Assembly: GCF_010667685.1 (NCBI RefSeq)
Contig: NZ_WHZW01000013.1
Location: forward strand, 1 to 64,000
From: Bifidobacterium aerophilum
GTDB taxonomy: Bacteria > Actinomycetota > Actinomycetes > Actinomycetales > Bifidobacteriaceae
Reading direction: 5' to 3'
DNA length: 64,000 nucleotides
The notes under the pieces were generated by a model that was not told the origin of the DNA, did no database searches, and was given only the letters and a program-made list of their open reading frames with translations. Position numbers and translations under genes: made by a program. Below are positions 17,375 to 26,157 of this stretch, piece after piece. Every line of letters begins with the position of its first letter. Positions within the stretch are counted from its first letter, which is position 1.

Positions 17375-18834
17375 GCGCGGTCCTTTCCTGCAAACTTGCC
17401 CAGCAGCGACGTTCGAAGTCCTCTGCCTTCGTGCTCGGCATAGGAGCCGTAATAGTAGTAGTCGCCGCCCTGCTTGGCCTGCATCAGGTTGAACACGGAA
17501 CCGACTGGCGGCACGTCGATCATGGCCAGTTCCTGCATGGCGTCCTTGAGCTGCTTCTTGATGGTGACGCCCTGGCTGGCGACCACGAGCATGCGCGCGC
17601 CGTCCTTGGCGAACACGACGGCGTCGTTGGCCACACGCAGCGGCGTGGTGTCGACGATCACATGGTCGTACAGGCCGGACACTTCGTCGAGCAGGGATTT
17701 CATGGAGTTCGAGTTGATGAGGATGCTCGGGTTCGTGGTCTGGTCGCCGGCCGGCAGGATGTGGAAGTTCGGCTTCCAGTACTGCTGGATGGCGTCGGTG
17801 GATTTGACTTGGCCGGTAAGCAGATGGCTCAGTCCGACCGCGCCGTTGAGCCCGAGATGCCGGGCGACCGACGGCTTGCGCAGGTCGGTGTCGATGAGCA
17901 GCACCTTCTCGCCCTTTTCGGCCAGGGCCGCGGCGAGGTTCACGGCGATGGTGGTCTTGCCCTCGTGCGCGCCGCTCGAGGTGATGACGATCACGTTGGA
18001 CCGGTTCGTGCGGTCGGGCGAGATGAACGCGAGGTTGAGCGCGAGACGGCGCACGCTTTCCGAGGCGTTGCTCGCGGGGTCGGCCACGACGACCGGCTTG
18101 GCGTCCCGGAACGCGGCGTCCTTCATGATGGTGCCGAGCACGGGTGCGGCCACGATGCGCTGCAGGTCGGCCATCTGACGCAGGCGGTTGTCGAGCACCT
18201 CAATGATCAGGCCGACGCATGCGGCGGCGACCAGGCCGATGAGCGCCATCTTGAACATGAACGACTTCACGTTCGGAGAGCTGGGTTCGGCCGGCGCAGA
18301 GGCCTCCTTGACCACCGACAGGTTCAGATAGCTGAGCACGTAGGTCTTTTCGGAGGAGTACGAATCGTCGGACAGCTGGGTCTTGAGGCTGTCGCCGACC
18401 GCGTTGGCGATGTCGGCCGCGCGCTGCGGGTCGGTGTCGTTGACCGAAATATTCACGAAGTACGACGACGAGGTGCCGATCGCGATCTGGTCGCTGAGCT
18501 CAGCGACCGACGTATTGAGTCCGAGATCGGCAATGACCGGCTGAAGCACTGCCGGCGTAGTCACGAGCGTTGGCAAGGTCTCCAGCATTGATGTGACATA
18601 CGTGTTTTCTGTCTGGATCTGGTTGAATCCAAGCTCTGCGGGATCCTGCTCGCCATTGTTCGAACCGTTATCCCCAATATTGTGGTTGAAACTGGCGAAC
18701 ATCTGCGCGGTGGCGGTGTAGACCGGCGTCTGGCGGCTGACGAAGACGAAGCCGCCCGCCAGCACGACGATGAGTACGACGAGTTCCGCGACGAGATGTT
18801 TCTTCAGCGTGCCGAGAATATCCGCGAGGGTCAC
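17371..18834 (-). CDS. Wzc/CpsCD-type chain-length regulator and BY-kinase
   Basis: 487 aa. Wzz domain with transmembrane helices at about 17-33 and 192-212 and an external segment between, followed by a cytoplasmic bacterial tyrosine kinase: Walker A SSGAHEGKTT (286-295), Walker A' LLIDTDLRKP (312-321), Walker B HVIVDTTPL. The C-terminus carries a tyrosine cluster (GGDYYYYGSY), the usual autophosphorylation tail. Single-chain fusion as in Wzc rather than split CpsC/CpsD. Controls EPS chain length with the polymerase. GTG start with GAAGGA upstream. Confidence 0.9.
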   Translation of the reverse strand: MTLADILGTLKKHLVAELVVLIVVLAGGFVFVSRQTPVYTATAQMFASFNHNIGDNGSNNGEQDPAELGFNQIQTENTYVTSMLETLPTLVTTPAVLQPVIADLGLNTSVAELSDQIAIGTSSSYFVNISVNDTDPQRAADIANAVGDSLKTQLSDDSYSSEKTYVLSYLNLSVVKEASAPAEPSSPNVKSFMFKMALIGLVAAACVGLIIEVLDNRLRQMADLQRIVAAPVLGTIMKDAAFRDAKPVVVADPASNASESVRRLALNLAFISPDRTNRSNVIVITSSGAHEGKTTIAVNLAAALAEKGEKVLLIDTDLRKPSVARHLGLNGAVGLSHLLTGQVKSTDAIQQYWKPNFHILPAGDQTTNPSILINSNSMKSLLDEVSGLYDHVIVDTTPLRVANDAVVFAKDGARMLVVASQGVTIKKQLKDAMQELAMIDVPPVGSVFNLMQAKQGGDYYYYGSYAEHEGRGLRTSLLGKFAGKDRA

Positions 18835-18988
18835 TGTTGTTCCGTCCTTCGTTCCTGTATGTGCTGTGGTTTCGTGTGTTCTGAGGCAGGACCGTCAAAT
18901 TGGCGCTGTGGGAATCAGGTGCCGCAAGATCCTGCGGTCGGTGGTTGCAAAAAGTTTGTCTGAGCGGCACGGCGCAAGCCGCAACCGA

Positions 18989-19777
18989 TCAGTAGGCGCC
19001 CTTCTGGGCCAGCACGGCCGAGACCGTGCGCAGCATGAGGACGATGTCGCCGATGATCGACCAGTTCTGCACGTAGGCGACGTCGAGGCGTTCGCTTTCC
19101 TCGGCGGACAGGTCGGAACGGCCGGACACCTGCCAGGGGCCGGTGATGCCGGGTTTGACGAGCATGCGGGTGGCGTAGATCTGGTTGTATTGCGCATGCT
19201 CCTCGGGCAGCGGCGGGCGCGGGCCCACGATCGACATGTCGCCCCTGAGCACGTTGAGGAACTGCGGCAGTTCGTCGATGGAGAACCGGCGGATGAACTT
19301 GCCGACCGGCGTGATGCGCGGATCGTCCTTCATCTTGAAGATGAAACGGCCTTCCTGCCCGCTCTGCCGGGCGAGCTCCGCCTTGAGGGCGTCGGCGTTG
19401 ACGACCATGGAGCGGAACTTGATCATGGAGAACGGCTTGCCTCGTAACCCCACGCGCTGCTGCGTGTAGAAGACCGGACCGCCGTCGGTGAGCTTGATCG
19501 CGATGGCCACCGGCACGGTGACGATCGCGGATACGATGAGCGCGAGCGCCGACAGGATCACGTCGAACGTGCGCTTGACGATGCGGATCGAGGTGGAGTA
19601 CTGCGGCAGGCGCAGAGTGAGGATGGTGGTGTCCTGGATCGAGCGGATCTGCGTCTCATGGCCCGCCGCGTCGGCGGCGGAGGTGATGAGCGCCACGTCG
19701 AGGCCCATCGATTCCATGCCCACCGAGAAGGTGTTGAACTGGTCGGAGAACCGGTGGAACACGTCGCAGACCATCAC
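18989..19777 (-). CDS. Priming glycosyltransferase, C-terminal catalytic part (frame-split)
   Basis: 262 aa as an open frame from ATG 19777, but homologous sequence runs further upstream in this frame to the G8 tract at 19851-19858 (ELIGYDGTDLAERLVERNVQTV). It contains the whole bacterial sugar transferase domain: KRTFDVILSALALI membrane entry helix, DGGPVFYTQQRVGLRGKPF, KFRSM, RRFSIDELPQFLNVLRGDMSIVGPRP. It transfers a sugar-1-phosphate to undecaprenyl phosphate. The N-terminal half is in another frame (19834-20547). One extra G in the tract would fuse both to about 514 aa, the usual length. As written the gene is off, unless slippage or internal initiation occurs. Confidence 0.8.
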   Translation of the reverse strand: MMVCDVFHRFSDQFNTFSVGMESMGLDVALITSAADAAGHETQIRSIQDTTILTLRLPQYSTSIRIVKRTFDVILSALALIVSAIVTVPVAIAIKLTDGGPVFYTQQRVGLRGKPFSMIKFRSMVVNADALKAELARQSGQEGRFIFKMKDDPRITPVGKFIRRFSIDELPQFLNVLRGDMSIVGPRPPLPEEHAQYNQIYATRMLVKPGITGPWQVSGRSDLSAEESERLDVAYVQNWSIIGDIVLMLRTVSAVLAQKGAY

Positions 19778-19833
19778 GGTCTGGACGTTGCGTTCGACGA
19801 GCCGTTCGGCTAGATCGGTGCCGTCATACCCGA

Positions 19834-20547
19834 TCAGCTCGCACCGCGTACCCCCCCCGTAAGGTTGTCACGCAATGCGGCGACGTCGGGATCGGATTCC
19901 ACGCGGCAGGTCGTCGCGTTCCACCGCACCGGGCATACGACGGTCGGGTTGTAGTTGAGCTGCTGGCGCTGACCGAGGATGCGCAGCGTCTCCAGGATGC
20001 CTTCGGGAGAGCCCACGACGGCGGTGTTGTAGGCGAAGGAGCCATTCCTGCGCCGGCTGCGCACCACCGGGCGCAGCGCCATGCGTTCGATCATGGTGAA
20101 CAGCACGCCGCATGCGACGGTCAGGTTGAGACCGGTCAGGGAAACGTCCATCTCCATCAGGAAGCACAGCGCGCACAGCACCAGCCAGCAGGTCAGGCCG
20201 GCCTGGATGACCAGCAGGTTGACCCGGTAGCCGTCGCCCATCACATGACGATGGTAGATGCCGACGACCTGCAGGCACACGACCCAGATCACCGCGGAGA
20301 CCAGCAGGCAGACGGCGATGTCGACGGGCAGATCGAAACGCGTCGCATGCGCGGGCGCCGGTTCGCGGCGCAGCCCGAGCACAAGGGCTTCGGCGATGAC
20401 GAACATCAGTGCGTCACTTGCCATGAGCACGGCGTTGACGACGGAACGCCAGTGCAACGTATTCGCCATCCGCTGGCGAGACATCAGGCCAAGCCGTTCG
20501 GCAGTCGACGATACGACTTCGCGGACCGGTTCCACGGATGACAACAT
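19834..20547 (-). CDS. Priming glycosyltransferase, N-terminal membrane part (frame-split)
   Basis: 237 aa with four to five transmembrane helices (ALMFVIAEALVLGL, IAVCLLVSAVIWVVCLQVVGIY, CWLVLCALCFLMEM) and the start of the nucleotide-binding-like middle domain (TAVVGSPEGILETLRILG). This is the N-terminal region of polyprenyl-phosphate hexose-1-phosphate transferases. It runs into a premature stop 15 nt after eight consecutive G (19851-19858), while the catalytic domain continues in the +1-corrected frame. First gene of the EPS operon. GGGAGG lies just 3 nt before ATG, an unusually tight spacing. Confidence 0.78.
   Translation of the reverse strand: MLSSVEPVREVVSSTAERLGLMSRQRMANTLHWRSVVNAVLMASDALMFVIAEALVLGLRREPAPAHATRFDLPVDIAVCLLVSAVIWVVCLQVVGIYHRHVMGDGYRVNLLVIQAGLTCWLVLCALCFLMEMDVSLTGLNLTVACGVLFTMIERMALRPVVRSRRRNGSFAYNTAVVGSPEGILETLRILGQRQQLNYNPTVVCPVRWNATTCRVESDPDVAALRDNLTGGVRGAS
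19851..19858. repeat. Homopolymer of eight C/G at the frame break
   Basis: Eight C on the + strand (eight G in the coding strand) sit exactly where the two priming-transferase frames meet. Adding one G or losing two restores one frame. Such tracts slip during replication, so this is a candidate on/off switch, although a sequencing or assembly error would look the same. Confidence 0.7.
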
Positions 20548-20689
20548 CCACCTCCCTCTTGCGTCACTTCATTCACCCCAGCACAGCCCACAGAGGGAGG
20601 GGTCGTAGGGACAGTGTACGAAACGGCATCCCCCTCCATTGCCCCGGAAAACCCTTTCCTCACCCCATTCGGCGTGTCGAACGTCGAAT

Positions 20690-20722
20690 CTTACCCCGTT
20701 GTGGTATTGACGAGGGGGTAAG
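20690..20722. promoter_or_regulatory. Inverted repeat in the EPS/LacI divergent region
   Basis: CTTACCCC (20690-20697) and GGGGTAAG (20715-20722) are perfect arms separated by 17 bp. They lie in the 280-bp gap between the leftward EPS operon and the rightward lacI gene. Candidate operator for either operon; the protein is unknown. The rest of the gap shows no gene. Confidence 0.35.
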
Positions 20723-20811
20723 GCAGTCAGCACGGAAAAGACTTTCCGCTCCGCTCCATCACGGGCCCGCCACCTCTACCGCCGCGTCGCCCCGCCTTGC
20801 CGCCGCACGGG

Positions 20812-20825
20812 GTGTATCGTTTGAC
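20812..20825. promoter_or_regulatory. LacI operator at the regulator's own start
   Basis: GTGTATCGTTTGAC fits the operator consensus GTnnATCGnTTGAC found three times before the transporter gene. It ends 2 bp before the lacI ATG, so bound repressor would block initiation of its own gene. Confidence 0.6.
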
Positions 20826-20827
20826 GT

Positions 20828-21892
20828 ATGACGACGATGAAGGAAATAGCAAGCCGGACAGGGGTGTCGGTATCCACGGTGTCGCTGGTGCTCAACAACC
20901 GCGACGAAGGACGCGTCAAGCCGGAAATCGCCCGCCGGGTGCGCGCGACCGCGCACGCCCTCGGCTACAAGTCGAACCCGCTGGCCCGTTCCCTGCGCAC
21001 CGGCAAGACGCGCATTCTCGGCTTCGTCAGCGAGGAGGTCGCTACCACGCCGTACGCGGGCGGCATCATCCTCGGGGCGCAGGACGCGGCCAGCTCGCTT
21101 GGATACATGCTGCTCACGGTGAACACGGACGGCACCTCGAACGAGGCTGACGAGATCGCCACGCTCAAACGATACGGCGTGGATGGCTTCATGTACGCGA
21201 AGATGTCGAACCGATACGTCGACGTGCCCGACAGCCTCAGGGACTGGCCCCTCGTGCTGGTCGATGCGACCGACCGCGAGGGACGATTCGCGAGCATCGA
21301 ACCGGATGAGTTCCGCATCGCCTACGACGCGACGAAACGCCTGATCGACGCGGGATGCGAACGTATCGCCTACATCGGCTGCCTGGAGCCGCTGATCGCG
21401 CAGGCCGGCCGCCTCGAGGGCTATCGGCGCGCGCTGGAAGACGCCGGACGCGCTTTCGACGAGTCGCTGGTGACGAACGTGCTCAACAACGGGCCTGCGC
21501 TCAAGGCCGTGAGCGACCTGTTCGACCGCGCGAATCCGGACGGCGCGTTCTGTTTCAACGACGCCCGCGCATGGTACGTGTACGAATGCGCGGCACGGCG
21601 CGGACTGACGATCGGACGGGACGTGTCGGTGGTCGGCGTCGACAACCACCGCGTGTTCGCGGAGACGCTGGCGCCCAAGCTGACCACAGTGGAGCTGCCG
21701 CATTACGAGATGGGCTACTGGGCCGCCGTCAAGCTCGTATCGATGATCGAGCCGGACCGTGATCTCGCGGCATTCGAACGGCCGAAGACCACGGCGCCCC
21801 TGCCTGCGCTTGACGTGCCGATGCCTGCGAAGATTCACTGCACGCTGGTCGAGAAGGAATCGGTGCGCGGCGAAAACCGTTCCCTCGACTGA
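20828..21892 (+). CDS. LacI-family transcriptional regulator of the sucrose genes
   Basis: 354 aa. N-terminal HTH is textbook LacI (MKEIASRTGVSVSTVSLVLNNRDEGRVKPEIARRV, then hinge SNPLARSLRTGKT). The periplasmic-binding-like effector domain follows (SNEADEIATLKRYGVDGFMYAK ... VVGVDNHRVFAETLAPKLTTVELP). It lies directly upstream of the symporter and GH32 genes, and matching operators lie in front of itself and of them. It is thus very probably a sucrose-responsive repressor (CscR/ScrR-like). ATG 20828 or 20837; no RBS is visible, so the mRNA may be leaderless. Confidence 0.88.
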   Translation: MTTMKEIASRTGVSVSTVSLVLNNRDEGRVKPEIARRVRATAHALGYKSNPLARSLRTGKTRILGFVSEEVATTPYAGGIILGAQDAASSLGYMLLTVNTDGTSNEADEIATLKRYGVDGFMYAKMSNRYVDVPDSLRDWPLVLVDATDREGRFASIEPDEFRIAYDATKRLIDAGCERIAYIGCLEPLIAQAGRLEGYRRALEDAGRAFDESLVTNVLNNGPALKAVSDLFDRANPDGAFCFNDARAWYVYECAARRGLTIGRDVSVVGVDNHRVFAETLAPKLTTVELPHYEMGYWAAVKLVSMIEPDRDLAAFERPKTTAPLPALDVPMPAKIHCTLVEKESVRGENRSLD

Positions 21893-21930
21893 GTTTTCGA
21901 ACTCGTTCTGTCGTCTTTCGACCTTTGAAC

Positions 21931-22001
21931 GTCAATCGATTGACACGACACGCCGAATACGACGTAAATCGTTTGACGTAAATCGTTTGACGCTTTATAC
22001 T
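21931..22001 (+). promoter_or_regulatory. Sucrose-operon promoter with three LacI operators
   Basis: A perfect 14-bp palindrome GTCAATCGATTGAC lies at 21931-21944. Two identical 14-mers GTAAATCGTTTGAC follow back to back at 21964-21977 and 21978-21991. The -35 TTGACG (21973-21978), a 17-bp gap and the -10 TATACT (21996-22001) make a near-consensus promoter. The first 14-mer covers the -35 and the second fills the spacer, so repression by occlusion is expected. Confidence 0.75.
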
Positions 22002-22122
22002 GAAACCACGATTCCCCGCAAGGGCGCGGCAGCCCCGAGTGGAACCCCAAACAACAACACCAACCGCAACATCGCATAAAGACGGCCGCATGGCAGCGGC
22101 CGCAAGAGAAAAGGGAAATGCA

Positions 22123-23457
22123 ATGGCAGCAAGCAAGACCGCGGCATGGAAGAATCCTTCCTACCTGCAGAGCTCGTTCGGCATCTTCATGTTCTTCTGT
22201 TCATGGGGTGTCTGGTGGTCGTTCTTCCGCATCTGGCTGGAGTCCCTCGGCCTGAGCGGCACCGAGATCGGCACCATCTATTCCATCAACTCCGCCGCGA
22301 CCATGGTCATCATGTTCGCCTACGGCGCCATCCAGGACCAGCTCGGCATCAAGCGCAACCTCGTGATCGTGATCTCCGTGATCGCCGCGCTCGTCGGCCC
22401 GTTCGTCCAGTTCATCTACCATCCGATGCTCGCGGCCGGCGGCTCCATCCGCTGGGCGGGCGCGCTCCTCGGCTCCATCGTGCTGTCGGCCGGCTTCATG
22501 GCCGCCTGCTCGCTGCTTGAGGCCGTCACCGAACGCTACTCGCGCAAGTTCAACTTCGAATACGGCCAGTCGCGCGCCTGGGGCTCCTTCGGCTACGCGA
22601 TCGTGGCCCTGTGCGCCGGCTTCATGTTCAACGTCAACCCGATGATCAACTTCTGGGTCGGCTCCGCCTGCGGCCTGGTCATGCTGTGCATCTACCTGCT
22701 GTGGATCCCGACCGAGCAGAAGGCCGAGCTCAAGAAGGCCGCCGATCCGAAGGCAGAGAAGTCCGGCCCGACGTTCAAGGAGATGGTGGGCGTGCTTGGC
22801 ATGCCGACCCTGTGGGTGCTCATCGTCTTCATGCTGTTCACCAACACCTTCTACGTCGTGTTCGACCAGCAGATGTTCCCGGTCTACTACGCCGGCCTGT
22901 TCCCGACCGCCGAAATCGGCAACGCCACCTACGGCACGCTCAACGGCTTCCAGGTCTTCCTCGAGTCCGCGATGATGGGCGTCGTGCCGATCATCATGAA
23001 GAAGATCGGCGTGCGCAACTCCCTGCTGCTCGGCGCGACCGTCATGTTCCTGCGCATCGGCCTGTGCGGCGTGTTCCACGATCCGATCACCGTCTCCATC
23101 GTCAAGCTGTTCCACTCCATCGAGGTGCCGCTGTTCTGCCTGCCGGCGTTCCGCTACTTCACCCTGCACTTCGACACCAAGCTGTCGGCCACGCTGTACA
23201 TGGTCGGCTTCCAGATCGCCTCGCAGGTCGGCCAGATCATCTTCTCCACCCCGCTGGGCGCGTTCCATGACTACATGAAGGGCCTCCTGCCGGACAACGA
23301 CATGGGCTCGCGCGTCACCTTCTGGCTGATCTCCGCCATCGTGCTCGCGGCGCTCATCTACGGCTTCTTCATCATCAAGAAGGACGATCAGGAAGTCGGC
23401 GGCGACCCGTTCTACACCGACAAGCAGCTGCGCCAGATGGAAGCGGCCAAGGCCTGA
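22123..23457 (+). CDS. Sugar:H+ symporter, MFS (LacY/CscB-like), probable sucrose permease
   Basis: 444 aa, 12 transmembrane helices. ATG 22123 is used because AAGGGA is 6 nt upstream; the in-frame ATGs at 22039 and 22090 are poorer. Belongs to the oligosaccharide:H+ symporter group (WKNPSYLQSSFGIFMFFCSWGVWWSFFRIWL at helix 1, then SGTEIGTIYSINSAATMVIMFAYG). It is followed by a GH32 enzyme without a signal peptide, so the disaccharide is imported intact and split inside. Under the LacI operators immediately upstream. Confidence 0.88.
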   Translation: MAASKTAAWKNPSYLQSSFGIFMFFCSWGVWWSFFRIWLESLGLSGTEIGTIYSINSAATMVIMFAYGAIQDQLGIKRNLVIVISVIAALVGPFVQFIYHPMLAAGGSIRWAGALLGSIVLSAGFMAACSLLEAVTERYSRKFNFEYGQSRAWGSFGYAIVALCAGFMFNVNPMINFWVGSACGLVMLCIYLLWIPTEQKAELKKAADPKAEKSGPTFKEMVGVLGMPTLWVLIVFMLFTNTFYVVFDQQMFPVYYAGLFPTAEIGNATYGTLNGFQVFLESAMMGVVPIIMKKIGVRNSLLLGATVMFLRIGLCGVFHDPITVSIVKLFHSIEVPLFCLPAFRYFTLHFDTKLSATLYMVGFQIASQVGQIIFSTPLGAFHDYMKGLLPDNDMGSRVTFWLISAIVLAALIYGFFIIKKDDQEVGGDPFYTDKQLRQMEAAKA

Positions 23458-23654
23458 TCCCCCGACGGCAGGACAAGGGCGGACGGGTATCACGCCGCAC
23501 CCCGCCCCTGCCGCCCACCGATTCGTGGCGCCCGGTAGCGTTTCCCCTTTTCCGCCCGGGCGTCGCACCTACTTGCAGCCGTCGCCGGCGGGGAATCGGC
23601 GACGGATATCCGTACTTCGATCCAACAGCACAACATACAGAAAGGAACTCAACG

Positions 23655-25229
23655 ATGAGCGAATCCCCCATCTACACCCCGATCAAGGACCACGACGAAG
23701 AACTCGCCAAGGCCGAGGCCGGCGTCGCCAAGCTCGCCGCCACCCGCAACGACCGCTGGTATCCGAAGTTCCACATCGCCTCGAACGGCGGCTGGATCAA
23801 CGACCCGAACGGCCTGTGCTTCTATCAGGGCCGTTGGCACGTCTTCTACCAGCTGCATCCGTACGGCACCCAGTGGGGCCCGATGCACTGGGGCCACGTC
23901 TCCTCCGCCGACATGGTGACCTGGCGCCGCGAGCCGATCGCGTTCGCCCCGAGCCTCGAACAGGAGAAGAACGGCGTGTTCTCCGGCGGCGCGGTCATCG
24001 GCGACGACGGCAAGGTCAAGTTCTTCTACACCGGTCATCGCTGGGCCAACGGCGTGGACGGCTCCGACGGCGAATGGCAGGTCCAGATGCTCGCCGAACC
24101 GGACGACGACGGCCTCACGCACGTCACCAAGCGCGGCATGGTGGTCGACTGCCCGCGCGAGAAGGTCCACTGGCACTTCCGTGACCCGAAGGTCTGGAAG
24201 ACCGCCGGCAAGTGGTGGATGACGTTCGGAGTCTCTTCCGCCGAGCAGCGCGGCCAGATGTGGCTGTACTCCTCCAGCGACATGGTCGACTGGACGTTCG
24301 AGACCGTCCTGTTCCAGCATCCGGATCCGAACGTGTTCATGCTCGAATGCCCCGACTTCTTCCCGATCCGCGACGCGGAAGGCAACGAGAAGTGGGTCAT
24401 CGGCTACTCGGCGATGGGCGCGAAGAAGCAGGGATTCGACAGCCACAGCACCTCGGCCGCCGGCTACCAGATCGGTTCGTGGACGCCGGGCGAGGCGTTC
24501 GTGCCGGAAACCGAGTTCCACCTGTGGGATTGCGGCCACAACTTCTATGCCCCGCAGTCGTTCAACACGGCGGCCGGCGACACCGAGACGCCCGGACGCG
24601 ACGGCCGCCAGATCATGTACGGCTGGATGAGCCCGTTCATCGAGCCGATCCCGATGCAGGACGACGGCTGGTGCGGCCAGCTGACGCTCCCCCGCGAGAT
24701 CACGCTCGGCGACCGGTGCGGCGATATCCACACCGCGCCGGTCGCCGAGGTCGAGGGTCTGCGTGAGGACACGATCGACTTCGGCGCGATCGAACTGGCA
24801 CAGGACGGCGACAAGCTGCTGCTGGACGACGCCGAGGCCGTGGAGATCGAAATGACGATCGATCTGGATGTCTCCACTGCGGAACGTGCGGGCCTGCGCG
24901 TGCACGCGACCGGCGACGGCGCCTACACGGCGATCGGCTTCGACGAGCAGATCGGCCGCGTGGTGGTCGACCGTGGTGCGATGGCCAACGGTGACCGTGG
25001 TTATCGCGCCGCGCCGCTCGACGTGGATGAGCTGACCGGCAAGCTGGAGCTGCGCGTGTTCGTGGACCGCGGTTCGGTCGAGGTGTATGTGAACCACGGC
25101 CACCAGGTCCTGAGCTCCTACGCCTACGCTTCCGAGGGCCCGCGCGCGGTCAAGCTGGTGGCCGAGTCCGGTTCGCTGAAGGTCGACAGCCTGAAGATCC
25201 ACCACCTCAAGTCCATCGGACTGGAGTAG
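23655..25229 (+). CDS. GH32 beta-fructofuranosidase (sucrose hydrolase)
   Basis: 524 aa, cytoplasmic. Hydrolyses sucrose and short fructo-oligosaccharides. Five-bladed propeller with the nucleophile Asp in WINDPNGL, the transition-state Asp in FRDPKVW, and the acid/base Glu in ECPDFF; the C-terminal beta-sandwich follows from about 370. ATG with AGAAAGGA. Bifidobacterial relatives (BfrA/CscA) act on sucrose and inulin-type FOS. The 197-bp gap to the permease has no other gene, so the two are probably cotranscribed. A strong terminator follows. Confidence 0.93.
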   Translation: MSESPIYTPIKDHDEELAKAEAGVAKLAATRNDRWYPKFHIASNGGWINDPNGLCFYQGRWHVFYQLHPYGTQWGPMHWGHVSSADMVTWRREPIAFAPSLEQEKNGVFSGGAVIGDDGKVKFFYTGHRWANGVDGSDGEWQVQMLAEPDDDGLTHVTKRGMVVDCPREKVHWHFRDPKVWKTAGKWWMTFGVSSAEQRGQMWLYSSSDMVDWTFETVLFQHPDPNVFMLECPDFFPIRDAEGNEKWVIGYSAMGAKKQGFDSHSTSAAGYQIGSWTPGEAFVPETEFHLWDCGHNFYAPQSFNTAAGDTETPGRDGRQIMYGWMSPFIEPIPMQDDGWCGQLTLPREITLGDRCGDIHTAPVAEVEGLREDTIDFGAIELAQDGDKLLLDDAEAVEIEMTIDLDVSTAERAGLRVHATGDGAYTAIGFDEQIGRVVVDRGAMANGDRGYRAAPLDVDELTGKLELRVFVDRGSVEVYVNHGHQVLSSYAYASEGPRAVKLVAESGSLKVDSLKIHHLKSIGLE

Positions 25230-25260
25230 TTCTCCTCGCTCTGATTCATATGAACACGGC

Positions 25261-25296
25261 AGAGGCCGGAATCACGCCAATGTGATTCCGGCCTCT
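25261..25296. terminator. Bidirectional terminator between GH32 and uppS
   Basis: 15-bp perfect stem AGAGGCCGGAATCAC (25261-25275) / GTGATTCCGGCCTCT (25282-25296), 6-nt loop, with a GGTTTTT tract about 15 nt beyond. It separates the rightward sucrose genes from the leftward uppS group. Confidence 0.75.
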
Positions 25297-25360
25297 GTGC
25301 GTTATCGTGCGGTTTTTCGGTTCCCGTGATCATCGGGGCGGATACCGGGAACCGGAGACG

Positions 25361-26152
25361 CTACTTGGTCACCCCGCCGAAGCGACGGTCGCGGTGCACG
25401 TAATGGTCGATGGACCGCCACAGCACCTCGCGTCCGCAGTCGGGGAACAGTTCGGGCACGAAGTCAAGTTCGGCATAGGCGGCCTGCCACGGCAGGAAGT
25501 TAGACGTGCGCTGCTCGCCGGACGTGCGGATCACCAGATCGCAGTCGGGCACGTCGGGCAGGTACAGATGGTCGGCGATCATCTTCTCGGTGACGCGGTC
25601 GCCGGAGATGCGTCCGTCGCGCACCTCCTTCGCGATCGCCGCGCACGCGTCCGCGATCTCGGCACGGCCGCCGTAGTTGATGCAGAACACCACGTCGATG
25701 ACCTTGTTGTTCTTGGTGCGTTCCTGCGCCACCTCAAGCTCGTCGATCACCGACTTCCACAGCTTCGGACGGCGTCCCGACCAGCGCACGCGCACGCCCC
25801 ACTCGTCCATCTGCGCCACGCGGCGGTGGATGATCTCACGCGAGAAGCCCATCAGAAAGCGCACTTCCTGCGGGGAACGCTTCCAGTTCTCGGTCGAGAA
25901 CGTGTACAGCGACAGGTAGCGCACGCCCGCCTCGATCGCGCCGGCGATCGTGTCGAACACCACCGGTTCGGCGGCCTGATGCCCGTTGGTGCGGATCATG
26001 CCGCGCTGCTTGGCCCACCGGCCGTTGCCGTCCATGATCACGCCCACATGACGGGGCACCTTGTTCTTCGGGAAATCGGGGATGATCGACGGGTCGGAAA
26101 AAGGCGCCGCCGGAATGTCCAGCGACGTGTAGTCGACGTTCTCAAAAGCCAT
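25361..26152 (-). CDS. uppS: Isoprenyl transferase (undecaprenyl diphosphate synthase)
   Basis: 263 aa, cis-prenyltransferase making undecaprenyl-PP for peptidoglycan and EPS carrier lipid. Signatures: GVIMDGNGRWAKQRG (with the catalytic Asp), the helix containing YTFSTENWKR, and C-terminal DLVIRTSGEQRTSNFLPWQAAYAEL. ATG 26152 is chosen because the family starts just before this point; the frame upstream belongs to recO. Only 5 bp separate it from the recO stop, so the two are cotranscribed. Confidence 0.95.
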   Translation of the reverse strand: MAFENVDYTSLDIPAAPFSDPSIIPDFPKNKVPRHVGVIMDGNGRWAKQRGMIRTNGHQAAEPVVFDTIAGAIEAGVRYLSLYTFSTENWKRSPQEVRFLMGFSREIIHRRVAQMDEWGVRVRWSGRRPKLWKSVIDELEVAQERTKNNKVIDVVFCINYGGRAEIADACAAIAKEVRDGRISGDRVTEKMIADHLYLPDVPDCDLVIRTSGEQRTSNFLPWQAAYAELDFVPELFPDCGREVLWRSIDHYVHRDRRFGGVTK

Positions 26153-26157
26153 AAGCG

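Noticed and set aside
18835..18988. Separate small gene between BY-kinase and priming transferase
   Set aside because: No frame with RBS and start; only the operon leader of the kinase gene is visible.
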